Below, in pieces: positions 36,628 through 46,969 of a DNA stretch of 64,000 nt. Below the pieces are notes generated by a model that saw nothing but the letters and a program-made list of their open reading frames with translations, was not told the DNA's origin and did no database searches. Position 1 is the first letter of the stretch, and each line of letters starts with the position of its first letter. Where the stretch lies: positions 1-64,000 of the forward strand of contig NZ_JAUMXC010000005.1 in NCBI RefSeq assembly GCF_030529325.1. Direction: 5' to 3'. Origin of the DNA: Porphyromonas sp. (GTDB lineage: Bacteria > Bacteroidota > Bacteroidia > Bacteroidales > Porphyromonadaceae). Position numbers and translations under genes: made by a program.

Positions 36628-39477
36628 ATGTTCTTAAACAAGATTAAAAGTCTTGGGCTGTTGCTTTTTGTCGCATTAGGCGTTCAGAGTGCCTTTGCTC
36701 AAGGACAGCTTCAGCCACTACCTATCGACCCGATGGTACGATATGGCAAGTTGGACAACGGTCTGACTTATTTTATCCGTCACAACGAACAACCCAAAGA
36801 ACGTGCTCACTTCTATATTGCACAGAGAGTGGGTTCAATGCTTGAAGAAGATAGTCAAAGTGGTTTGGCTCACTTCCTTGAGCATATGGCATTCAATGGA
36901 ACTAAGAACTTCCCCGGTAAAAATCTCATCAATTATTTGGAAAGCATCGGTATTAAGTTCGGTTCCAACCTAAATGCCTACACAGGTTTTGATGAAACAG
37001 TGTACACCATCATGGATGCCCCAACAACAAGACAAGGCATCGTAGACTCTTGTTTGCTTATCCTTCATGACTGGAGCAACAACATCACTCTTGATCACAA
37101 GGAAATCGATGACGAAAGGGGTGTTATCCATGAAGAGTGGAGAGGTAGCCAAAATGCCAATATGAGAATGATCGAAAAGATACTTCCTTTGGCATTCCCT
37201 AATGGCAACATGTATGGTAAGCGCCTTCCTATCGGTTCAATGGATATTGTCCTCAATTTTAAGTACAAAGAGATCAAAGATTACTACAAAAAATGGTACC
37301 GTCCGGATCTCCAGGCTCTTATCATTGTAGGAGACATTGATGTAGATTATGTCGAAAATAAGATCAAAGAACAGTTTGCCGATGTCAAGAAGCCGGAAAA
37401 TGCAGCAGAAAGATTCTACACACAAATTCCGGATAACAAGGAACCTATCGTTGCCATCGCTACAGACCCTGAAGCGACATTGACAGGTTTGTCATTCAGC
37501 TACAGCAGAGATGTTCTTCCTGAAGAGGTCAAGTCTTCAGTACAAGGTCTTGTACTTGATTATCTCAGTGCTGCTATTTCAACAATGTTCAATGAGCGTA
37601 TCTCGGAAATCCTACAAAAACCAAATGCACCATTCCTATCTGCGTCTATGTCCAATGGTAAGTACATGGGCTTGGCAAAGACTAAAGATGCATTGGGCTT
37701 TGACGTTTATGCAAAAGAGGGACAATACCTCACTGCCATGAATGCTCTTATTGCTGAGATGAAGCGTGCTAAAGACTTTGGATTTACAGCAAGTGAATAT
37801 GATCGTTTTCGCACGAATATCCTCAAGTCAAGTGAAGAAAGTTTGAAAAACAAAGCCAACAAAACTAATGGCGCGTACGCAGAAGAGTACAAAGACTTCT
37901 TCACTGACGGAGGCCGTATCCCAGGTGTTGAAGTTGAACACCAACTTCTAAGCATGATTGCCCCTCAGATTACAGTGGAGCAGGTCAATGAGTATTTCAA
38001 GCAAGTAGCTCACGGTGAAAATCTCCTCATCACACTTATGGGTCCCGAAAAAGCAGGCCTAAAGTACCCAACATCTGAAGAGCTACTCTCACAATATAAT
38101 GCAGCTCTTCAACAAACAGTAGAGCCATACAAGGAAGAAGTCTCGAACGAGAAACTTATCGAAAACCTACCAAAAGCAGGTAAAGTTATCTCAGTGAAGA
38201 AAGATCTACCTTATGAAACTACTCTTTGGACACTAAGCAATGGTGTAAAGGTTTACCTCAAAAAGACAGACTTCAAGGAAAATCAGATCATCCTCTCAGG
38301 TATGAGTCCCGGTGGTTTCAGAATGCTTAATGTAGACAAAGAAGTAGAAAACATCAAACTCCAAGGCGCTGTAACGTCTCTTGGTGGGGTGGGCAACTTC
38401 AACACTATCCAACTATCAAAAGCGTTGACCGGTCGTGTAGCAACAGCTTCAGCAGAGGTTGGAGAGTTTTATGAGACAGTATCAGGAGCTTCGAGCAACA
38501 CAGATGTTGAAACTATGCTCCAACTTGTATATCTCAGAATGACAGCAAACAGAAGTGACAAGGAAGCATTTGAAGCATTTAAGCAAAATGCTATCGAGCG
38601 TATCAGAAGTGCAGCAGCCAATCCGATGAGTTCTATCTCTGATACTATCCCGGCGATGCTTTATCCTGGTGTTGCTCTCCGCGTACCTCTCAAGGAAAAA
38701 GATTTTGATAAAGTAAACTACGATCGTATCATGGAGATATATCGTGAACGCTTCGCTGACGCAAGCGACTTCTCATTCTTTATCATTGGTACGTTTGACG
38801 AAGTAACACTCAAGCCATTGGTAGAGCAATATCTCGGTGCTCTTCCTGTTGTGGAAAGAAAAGATGTAAGCCACTTCAACAAGGCTGAAGCTATCACTCA
38901 AAAGGCAGTGATCAAGCATTTCAACAAAGAAATAGACACTAAGATGGCGAACGTTCTCGATATATTTGTAAGCAAAGTTCCATACTCTCTTGAATCCCGC
39001 ATGAAGATGCAGATATTGGGCGAGATCTTGACTCAACAGTATCTAAAGTCTATCCGTGAAGAAGAAGGAGGAACATATGGTGTCAGCGCAAGCGGTAGCG
39101 TACGCAAGTATCCGGAAGGCGAAGCCACTATCATCATCAACTTCCAGACAGCTCCTGAGAAGTCCCAATATCTCAACGATAAGATCAAGAAGGAGCTAAA
39201 CGAAATGGCAGAACATGGAATCAATGAGGAGTTCTTCAACAAAACAGTCAAGAATATGGAAAACAACTACAACCAAAATCAAAGAGAAAATGGTTATTGG
39301 TTGAATATAATGGTTTCTAAATTTATTGACCAGGAAGACAACCATCCGATCTATCTTGATACTCTCAAGAAAATCACACCTGCAAGTATCCAACAATACT
39401 TGAAAGACTTCTTGAAGAATCACCGTTACTTCGAAATGGTCGTAACTTCTCAAGGCAAAGAAAAGACTGTCAACTAA
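36628..39477 (+). CDS. Exported M16 zinc peptidase, double-length
   Basis: 949 residues. A signal peptide (about 1-24, LLLFVALGVQSAFAQ) points to the periplasm. The first M16 unit carries HFLEHMAFNG with the inverted zinc motif HxxEH near 83-87 and the downstream DDERGVIHEEWRG third-ligand segment. The second unit (about 520-940) lacks HxxEH, as expected for a two-unit peptidase with an inactive second half. Compared with the 417-residue paralogue at 1875-3128 it is fused, exported and under its own promoter and terminator. In Bacteroidota such proteins are usually annotated as insulinase-family peptidases; substrates are unknown. Confidence 0.9.
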   Translation: MFLNKIKSLGLLLFVALGVQSAFAQGQLQPLPIDPMVRYGKLDNGLTYFIRHNEQPKERAHFYIAQRVGSMLEEDSQSGLAHFLEHMAFNGTKNFPGKNLINYLESIGIKFGSNLNAYTGFDETVYTIMDAPTTRQGIVDSCLLILHDWSNNITLDHKEIDDERGVIHEEWRGSQNANMRMIEKILPLAFPNGNMYGKRLPIGSMDIVLNFKYKEIKDYYKKWYRPDLQALIIVGDIDVDYVENKIKEQFADVKKPENAAERFYTQIPDNKEPIVAIATDPEATLTGLSFSYSRDVLPEEVKSSVQGLVLDYLSAAISTMFNERISEILQKPNAPFLSASMSNGKYMGLAKTKDALGFDVYAKEGQYLTAMNALIAEMKRAKDFGFTASEYDRFRTNILKSSEESLKNKANKTNGAYAEEYKDFFTDGGRIPGVEVEHQLLSMIAPQITVEQVNEYFKQVAHGENLLITLMGPEKAGLKYPTSEELLSQYNAALQQTVEPYKEEVSNEKLIENLPKAGKVISVKKDLPYETTLWTLSNGVKVYLKKTDFKENQIILSGMSPGGFRMLNVDKEVENIKLQGAVTSLGGVGNFNTIQLSKALTGRVATASAEVGEFYETVSGASSNTDVETMLQLVYLRMTANRSDKEAFEAFKQNAIERIRSAAANPMSSISDTIPAMLYPGVALRVPLKEKDFDKVNYDRIMEIYRERFADASDFSFFIIGTFDEVTLKPLVEQYLGALPVVERKDVSHFNKAEAITQKAVIKHFNKEIDTKMANVLDIFVSKVPYSLESRMKMQILGEILTQQYLKSIREEEGGTYGVSASGSVRKYPEGEATIIINFQTAPEKSQYLNDKIKKELNEMAEHGINEEFFNKTVKNMENNYNQNQRENGYWLNIMVSKFIDQEDNHPIYLDTLKKITPASIQQYLKDFLKNHRYFEMVVTSQGKEKTVN

Positions 39478-39506
39478 TCTGACGATAACGTCAATAACAC
39501 CAAATC

Positions 39507-39546
39507 AAGGTCTGTGTCAACTTAGGATGACACAGACCTTTTTTTT
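39507..39546 (+). terminator. Terminator of the M16 peptidase
   Basis: Perfect 13-bp stem AAGGTCTGTGTCA / TGACACAGACCTT followed by six T. Textbook intrinsic terminator. Confidence 0.93.
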
Positions 39547-39650
39547 ATTTCACCATAGTCTACGCTATGACTGCAAAAACAAACCTCATGCCCGAGAGAG
39601 ATAGAATAATCTATCCCTTCAAACCCTGCCTCAAATAGGGTTATTGATGA

Positions 39651-39736
39651 AAAGGTAAAGAAGGTGACAAATCAAGGTGTCTAACTTGATGAATGAAGGA
39701 GTCTAACTTGATCTCTCAAGTTAGACAACCTTTTAA
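39651..39736 (-). repeat. Dispersed three-arm element, copy 4 (86 bp)
   Basis: Minus-strand reading: forward arm GTCTAACTTGA, first reverse arm TCAAGTTAGAC and second reverse arm TCAAGTTAGAC, all perfect; this is the only copy in which both alternative hairpins are flawless. Ends are TTAAAAGG and ACCTTTTC. It lies 105 bases beyond a strong terminator, antisense to the upstream gene. Confidence 0.88.
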
Positions 39737-39951
39737 AAGGCCGATAATAAAGTATACAATATACATCAACCATGCTGAATACGAAGCAAAGAATAAAGAT
39801 CAGAAGAACCCTACCGGTAATGTAGCAATTTGGTTCAGTGCTGTTTAATAAAGCATGTTTAAAAAGTACACTTGAGCCAATATTGGAAATAAAATTCAAA
39901 TCAAACGAAAAAATATGCGACTCCTGACATCGAACTCACATTATATTATCG

Positions 39952-39959
39952 TAACTTTG
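39952..39959 (+). promoter_or_regulatory. -7 box for pyrG-yidC
   Basis: TAACTTTG; predicted start near 39966, leaving an untranslated leader of about 93 bases. No clear -33 TTG. Confidence 0.55.
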
Positions 39960-39974
39960 TGTGTTGGGTACAAT

Positions 39975-41690
<1,716 letters not shown>

Positions 41691-41747
41691 ATCTCAACAA
41701 TAAAGCATTATTGCATACATACAAACAGTAGAAGCAAACAACATCGA

Positions 41748-43610
41748 ATGGATAGAAACACGATCATCGGGTTTGTCCTCATGGCATTAGTACTTGTACT
41801 ATTCACATGGCTGGGACGCCCCTCCGAAGAGCAACTTGCACAACAAAAAAGATACAACGACTCTATTGCAGCCGCACAAAAGGCTCAGGCAGAGGCAGAC
41901 TCCCAAGTCACACATTTTGCCCAAGACTCTACGGCAACAGTCACAGAGGAGATGAGCGACTCTGCTCGTATGAGCAATCAAGCACGTGTGTTCGGAGACT
42001 TGTCTCTTGCAGCATCAGGGGTCGAAGAAGTAGTTACTCTCGAAAATGACTCTATAAAAGTTGCATTTTCAAATAAGGGTGGAACACTCATATCTACCGA
42101 GCTAAAGACATACAAAGACTACAAGGGTGAAAATGTGAGACTCATTCGTCCCGAAGAGGCCGAGTTCAACTATACTTTCGTCACAGCCTCCAACCGTATC
42201 ATCAACACCAAAGATCTATTTTTCAGATCACAGAAGATTGATGATAAGACTGTACGCATGACTCTTGCTTCAGATAATGGACAGGAGCTATCATTTATCT
42301 ACCATCTGAGAGATAAATTCAGAGTCGATGTCCGGATCGAAAACAATAACTTTGATAAGGTTATTGCTCCGAATGCTCTCTATCTTGATGGACATATAAA
42401 GCTCCCAATCTACCAAAACGAAAAAAGCGATAAAACTGAAGCCAGATATTCCGGTCTCGCTTATGAGCACAGCGGAGGTGATGTTGAAAAATTGAATACC
42501 GGCAAGGATGTAAAAGAGAATATCAGCGGATCTGTCAAGTGGATTGCGTTCAGAGACATGTTCTTCTCCACAATACTATACAGTGACAAAGGGCTTGAAA
42601 GTGTTTCGCTCAGTAGCTCTGTCAATGTAGGCACAGATTACCTCAAGACTCTTGAGTCTAAGTTTGTATTGGCTTTGGAAGAATCGGGAGAACCACAGCC
42701 GGCCCTTACCATTTATCTCGGCCCTAACGACTACTCTCTCCTCAAGGCAGTCGACAAAGAAATGGGTAAAAGCACTCAGTTTGCAAAGATTGTAGACATG
42801 GGAGATTGGTTCAGATTTATCAATATTTGGCTTGTCATCCCTGTATTCAACTTCCTTGAGAAGATGTTCTCCAACTATGGGCTTATCATATTCCTATTGA
42901 CTCTGTTCATCAAGATTCTCCTCAGCCCATTCACATACAAGTCTTTCATTGCACAAGCAAAGATGAGAGTACTCCGCCCACAAGTGGAGGAAATCAACAA
43001 GAAGTATCCGGGGGATGACAATATGATGCAGCGCCAAAGAGCAACTATGGAGCTCTACAAAAGAGCCGGAGCAAGCTCAATGGGCGGCTGTTTACCGATG
43101 CTTCTCCAGATGCCATTCTTGATCGCGATGTATCAATATTTCCCAACAAGTATCAATCTTCGCGGTGAAAGTTTCCTTTGGGCAAGTGATCTTTCGACTT
43201 ACGATGACATTATCCGTTTGCCATTTGAGATACCATTCGTCGGTAGCCACATCAGTCTGTTCTGTCTCCTCATGACCATCACTCAGGTAGTATACATGAA
43301 GATCAGCCAAGCCAACCAACCCCAGGCTCCGGGTATGCAGGCCATGAAGTTCATGCCTTATCTCATGTCCATCATGCTCTTTGTGTTCCTAAACCAAAAC
43401 GCATCAGGTCTCAGCTACTACTACCTACTCTCGATGCTTATATCTATAGCTCAGACCGGTGTATTCAGACTTGCAATCAATGAGGAGAAACTGCTTGCTC
43501 AGATGGAAGAAAACAAGAAAAAGCCGATGAAGAAATCGAAGTTCATGCAGCGCCTCGAAGAGATGCAAAAGCAACAAATGGAGCTTCAGAAGCAACAAAA
43601 AAGGAAATAA
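41748..43610 (+). CDS. yidC: Membrane protein insertase YidC
   Basis: 620 residues, Gram-negative type. An N-terminal membrane anchor (about 6-22) is followed by a large periplasmic beta-supersandwich domain (about 80-350) and the five-helix insertase core (about 360-570), with KILLSPFTYKSF and GASSMGGCLPMLLQMPFLIAM recognisable; the conserved hydrophilic-groove Arg is expected in the first core helix region. The C-terminus is a lysine/glutamine-rich tail that could contact the ribosome. It inserts inner-membrane proteins with or without SecYEG. Co-directional with pyrG. Confidence 0.95.
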   Translation: MDRNTIIGFVLMALVLVLFTWLGRPSEEQLAQQKRYNDSIAAAQKAQAEADSQVTHFAQDSTATVTEEMSDSARMSNQARVFGDLSLAASGVEEVVTLENDSIKVAFSNKGGTLISTELKTYKDYKGENVRLIRPEEAEFNYTFVTASNRIINTKDLFFRSQKIDDKTVRMTLASDNGQELSFIYHLRDKFRVDVRIENNNFDKVIAPNALYLDGHIKLPIYQNEKSDKTEARYSGLAYEHSGGDVEKLNTGKDVKENISGSVKWIAFRDMFFSTILYSDKGLESVSLSSSVNVGTDYLKTLESKFVLALEESGEPQPALTIYLGPNDYSLLKAVDKEMGKSTQFAKIVDMGDWFRFINIWLVIPVFNFLEKMFSNYGLIIFLLTLFIKILLSPFTYKSFIAQAKMRVLRPQVEEINKKYPGDDNMMQRQRATMELYKRAGASSMGGCLPMLLQMPFLIAMYQYFPTSINLRGESFLWASDLSTYDDIIRLPFEIPFVGSHISLFCLLMTITQVVYMKISQANQPQAPGMQAMKFMPYLMSIMLFVFLNQNASGLSYYYLLSMLISIAQTGVFRLAINEEKLLAQMEENKKKPMKKSKFMQRLEEMQKQQMELQKQQKRK

Positions 43611-43623
43611 CAGAAGTAACGCA

Positions 43624-43653
43624 TTGTTATTTGAAAGATTATCAATAACTTTG
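43624..43653 (+). promoter_or_regulatory. Promoter of rpsP
   Basis: TTG (43624-43626), 19 bases, TAACTTTG (43646-43653). Confidence 0.75.
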
Positions 43654-43655
43654 CA

Positions 43656-43698
43656 CCCAAATCCTAAATTGGGATGTATTCCCGGGTTATGGATACAT
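43656..43698 (+). promoter_or_regulatory. rpsP 5' leader with two stem-loops
   Basis: CCCAA (43656-43660) pairs with TTGGG (43669-43673), then ATGTAT (43674-43679) pairs with ATACAT (43693-43698). They occupy most of the leader between the start site and the ATG at 43734, as expected of a ribosomal-protein autoregulation site, but no known RNA family is recognised. Confidence 0.35.
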
Positions 43699-43733
43699 AC
43701 AAAGTTTTATAAATAGCTAAACAAAACAATTTA

Positions 43734-44318
43734 ATGGCAACAAGAATTAGATTGCAAAGACACGGTCGCAAGAACTATCCATTCTACAAGATCGTTGTCG
43801 CAGACAGCAGGGCTCCACGTGATGGAAAATTTATTGAAAGATTAGGTTCTTATAATCCGAATACTAATCCTGCTACAATAGATTTGGACTTCGATAGAGC
43901 TTTGTATTGGATGAATGTAGGTGCACAACCATCAGACACTGTCCGCAGTATCCTCTCTAAAGAAGGTGTGCTCCTCATGAAGCACCTCCAAGGTGGTGTG
44001 CGTAAGGGCGCATTTGATGAAGCTACAGCAAAGGCTAAGTTTGAAGCATGGTTGAAGGACAAAAAAGAAGGTCTTGCTTCTATCAAGAACAAAGCTCTTG
44101 AAGCAAAGAAAGTTGAAGACAAAAAGCGTCTTGAAGCAGAAAAAGAAGTAAACAAGGCTAAGGCTGAAGCTCTCGCTGAAAAGCGTGCAGAAGAAGCTAA
44201 GGCAAAGGCTGAGGCTGAAGCAGCAGCAAGAGCTGAAGCTGAGGCAGCAGCGGCAACAGAAGAAGCTCCGGTAGCAGAAGAAGCATCTGAAGAAGCACCG
44301 GCTGAAGCAGAAGCTTAA
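43734..44318 (+). CDS. rpsP: 30S ribosomal protein S16 with long Ala/Glu/Lys tail
   Basis: 194 residues. Residues 1-80 are canonical S16 ([51 protein letters not shown]). Residues from about 100 to 194 form a low-complexity tail, first Lys/Ala-rich ([19 protein letters not shown]), then Ala/Glu-rich, likely helical and solvent-exposed. S16 of most bacteria ends near 80-90 residues; extended S16 is familiar in Bacteroidota, but the tail function is unknown. Own promoter, leader structures and terminator. Confidence 0.95.
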   Translation: MATRIRLQRHGRKNYPFYKIVVADSRAPRDGKFIERLGSYNPNTNPATIDLDFDRALYWMNVGAQPSDTVRSILSKEGVLLMKHLQGGVRKGAFDEATAKAKFEAWLKDKKEGLASIKNKALEAKKVEDKKRLEAEKEVNKAKAEALAEKRAEEAKAKAEAEAAARAEAEAAAATEEAPVAEEASEEAPAEAEA

Positions 44319-44340
44319 GATATAGTTTGCCAAAACTCCG

Positions 44341-44377
44341 ACTCCTATAGATCCGAGCGATCTGTGGGAGTTTTTTT
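44341..44377 (+). terminator. Terminator of rpsP
   Basis: ACTCCTATAGATC (44341-44353) pairs with GATCTGTGGGAGT (44359-44371) using two G-U pairs, followed by TTTTTT. Confidence 0.85.
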
Positions 44378-44551
44378 ATGCTCGATTGAACAGGATAAGT
44401 TGTAGAACATTTTCAGGCTCGTAAAGCATCTCTTCACAAACCGACATTCTCGTCTTTTTGATTTAAGCACCAATCTGAACCTTGGGGAAAGCAATAGACG
44501 CAATCAGGAATCATAGGCAATAAAAAAGATTTAGATGTCAAATAAACTTGT

Positions 44552-44559
44552 TATCTTTG
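44552..44559 (+). promoter_or_regulatory. -7 box for pyrH-frr-rsgA
   Basis: TATCTTTG, 45 bases before the pyrH ATG; no clear TTG at -33. Confidence 0.55.
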
Positions 44560-44603
44560 CTTGCACGAGTTTATAATAAGAACTTCAACAACGACAACTA
44601 TTC

Positions 44604-45314
44604 ATGCCAAAGTTTAGACGCGTATTACTCAAACTTAGTGGTGAATCCCTCATGGGGAATCAGGGTTACGGTATAGATCATAACAGGCTTGAGACATATG
44701 CCAACGAAATCAAAACGATTTCCGAAAAAGGAGTACAAGTGGCCATTGTCATAGGAGGAGGTAATATCTTCAGAGGACTGTCGGGCACGGCCTCCGGATT
44801 TGACAGAGTAAAAGGTGACCAAATGGGAATGTTGGCAACTGTGATCAACAGCCTGGCTCTGAGCTCTGCATTGGCGGAGAAAGGAATCCGCGCATCAGTA
44901 ATGACTGCTGTACGTATGGAGCCTATCGGCACTTTTTATGACAAATGGAAGGCCATTGAGCAACTTGAATCCGGAGGAGTGGTTATATGTGCAGCAGGTA
45001 CGGGGAATCCATACTTTACAACAGATACAGGATCTTCTCTACGCGCAATAGAGCTCGAGTGCGATGCCATGCTCAAGGGTACTCGTGTGGACGGGATATA
45101 CACTGCAGATCCGGAAAAAGATCCCACAGCAACACGTTACGAAGAGATCACCTATGACGAGATATACAAGAAAAACCTAAAGGTGATGGACCTCACTGCA
45201 ACGGCAATGTGTATGGACAACAAGATGCCTATTGTCGTCTTTGATATGGATACACCGGGCAACCTTATCAGACTCATGGATGGAGAAAAGATAGGGACGC
45301 TTGTCACATTATAA
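44604..45314 (+). CDS. pyrH: UMP kinase
   Basis: Amino-acid-kinase-fold enzyme phosphorylating UMP to UDP; 236 residues. The N-terminal RVLLKLSGESLMG (about 6-18), GGGNIFRG near 52-59, DQMGMLATVIN near 72-82, GTGNPYFTTDT near 133-143 and VDGIYTADPEKD near 164-175 cover the ATP, UMP and GTP sites. First in a tight unit with frr and rsgA, a conserved neighbourhood for pyrH and frr. With pyrG it gives two steps of UMP to CTP synthesis within 5 kb. Confidence 0.96.
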   Translation: MPKFRRVLLKLSGESLMGNQGYGIDHNRLETYANEIKTISEKGVQVAIVIGGGNIFRGLSGTASGFDRVKGDQMGMLATVINSLALSSALAEKGIRASVMTAVRMEPIGTFYDKWKAIEQLESGGVVICAAGTGNPYFTTDTGSSLRAIELECDAMLKGTRVDGIYTADPEKDPTATRYEEITYDEIYKKNLKVMDLTATAMCMDNKMPIVVFDMDTPGNLIRLMDGEKIGTLVTL

Positions 45315-45353
45315 GGAGATATATAATCAACATTACATAGAGATAACAGATTT

Positions 45354-45914
45354 ATGAAGGACATTGAAACGATTTTGAAAGAGTCTAAGGAGAACATGCA
45401 AGAGACAATTGCATTCTTGGACGAAAAGTTGGCAAAGATCCGCGCAGGAAGAGCTAATCCTAAAATCTTGGATGATATCCTCGTCCCATATTACGGATCC
45501 CCCACTCCACTTAACAATGTGGCAAATGTTACTGTACCTGATGCAAAGACTATCATCATCACACCATACGAAAAATCAATCATCAGAGACATCGAAAAAG
45601 CCATCATAGACTCCGAGGTAGGTATAACTCCGGAAAACAATGGTGAAATCATCCGTCTTGGCATCCCACCCCTCACAGAAGAACGTCGTAAGCAGTTGGC
45701 AAAACAAGTCAAGGGTGAAACTGAAAATGCAAAGATCAGTATCCGTAATGCGCGCCGTGATGCGATAGACCTCTTCAAGAAAGGGACAAAGGAGGGTCTT
45801 CCTGAAGATGCTGCAAAGAATGCAGAGACAGATGTCCAAAAGTTGCATGATCAGTTTGTCAAAAAGATCGACGAACTATACGCTGCAAAAGAAAAGGAAA
45901 TCATGACAGTCTAA
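45354..45914 (+). CDS. frr: Ribosome recycling factor
   Basis: 186 residues, normal length. It splits post-termination ribosomes together with EF-G. The three-helix-bundle start ([20 protein letters not shown]), [15 protein letters not shown] near 29-43, and the C-terminal DEIRKLHD-like [20 protein letters not shown] identify it. 39 bases after pyrH. Confidence 0.96.
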   Translation: MKDIETILKESKENMQETIAFLDEKLAKIRAGRANPKILDDILVPYYGSPTPLNNVANVTVPDAKTIIITPYEKSIIRDIEKAIIDSEVGITPENNGEIIRLGIPPLTEERRKQLAKQVKGETENAKISIRNARRDAIDLFKKGTKEGLPEDAAKNAETDVQKLHDQFVKKIDELYAAKEKEIMTV

Positions 45915-45976
45915 CCTCTATCAAGACCTCTTCAGGCGAGACATCGGCACTGTTCTTGGTAGTCGAGGCTTAACAT

Positions 45977-46936
45977 ATGGTCACATACAGCGAAGGAGTA
46001 GTCATAACAAACACAGGAAGTTTCTACACGGTAAAAGTGCAGAACGAAACCTTTATTTGTAAAGTTAAGGGGTCATTCAAACTCAAAGGTATACGCACTA
46101 CCAATCCTGTAGCTGTGGGAGACCATGTCTCCATTGAGGTTTCGGAGGATAATAATCTACAGAACGCGGGATGGATCACAAAGATCCATCCGCGTTCTAA
46201 CTATATCATACGCCGCTCATCTAACTTATCAAAGCAGGCACATATACTTGCGGCAAATATTGACCGGGCCTTACTCTTGGTCACGGTCAATTACCCGGTT
46301 ACGACCACAACATTCATAGACAGATTCCTCTCAACGGCTGAGGCTTACAATATAGAGACTACTATTGTCTTCAACAAGATAGACAGGTATAATCACAAAG
46401 ATCTTGAGGATATGGAAACTCTAAAAAAAATCTATGAGGAAGTTGGTTATAAGTGTTTTGGGGTCTCTGCAATCACAGGGGAAGGGGTAGATGCCCTACT
46501 CCAACATATCCGATACGGGGTCACCCTTGTCAGTGGGCATTCCGGCGTGGGGAAATCTACGTTTATCAACAAAATAATCCCTAATGCCGACCTTAAAACA
46601 GCTGATATCTCGGAGGCTCATAACACAGGGATGCATACGACAACCTACTCGACAATGATCCCATTAGAAGGTTCTGAAAACGGATATGTAATAGACACGC
46701 CCGGTATCAAGGGCTTCGGGACTCTCGAGTTTGAGAAAGAGCAGGTCGGGCATTTCTTCCCTGAAATTTTCAGGATATCTGAAGAATGCAAGTTCAACAA
46801 CTGCACACATACCCATGAGCCAAACTGTGCAGTCCTTCAAGCTCTGGCTGACGGCAAGATAGCACCAAGCCGGTACAAAAGCTACCTGAGCATTATCAAT
46901 GATGAAGAGGAAGATAAGTACCGTAGCGCATATTAA
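45977..46936 (+). CDS. rsgA: Ribosome small-subunit-dependent GTPase A
   Basis: Circularly permuted GTPase in late 30S maturation, 319 residues. An OB-fold occupies about 1-75 ([16 protein letters not shown]). G motifs appear in permuted order: NKID (about 135-138), then [12 protein letters not shown] near 190-201, then DTPGIKGFG near 240-248. The C-terminal zinc site is [14 protein letters not shown] near 273-286. 62 bases after frr. The hut operon begins only 33 bases further on. Confidence 0.95.
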   Translation: MVTYSEGVVITNTGSFYTVKVQNETFICKVKGSFKLKGIRTTNPVAVGDHVSIEVSEDNNLQNAGWITKIHPRSNYIIRRSSNLSKQAHILAANIDRALLLVTVNYPVTTTTFIDRFLSTAEAYNIETTIVFNKIDRYNHKDLEDMETLKKIYEEVGYKCFGVSAITGEGVDALLQHIRYGVTLVSGHSGVGKSTFINKIIPNADLKTADISEAHNTGMHTTTYSTMIPLEGSENGYVIDTPGIKGFGTLEFEKEQVGHFFPEIFRISEECKFNNCTHTHEPNCAVLQALADGKIAPSRYKSYLSIINDEEEDKYRSAY

Positions 46937-46969
46937 ACGAAAAATTCAACTATAAAAACATAAAAAAAT

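Noticed and set aside
43932-44333. 133-residue Cys/Phe-rich antisense ORF opposite rpsP
   Set aside because: It is the mirror of the Lys/Ala/Glu-rich S16 tail, whose codon bias keeps the antisense frame open.
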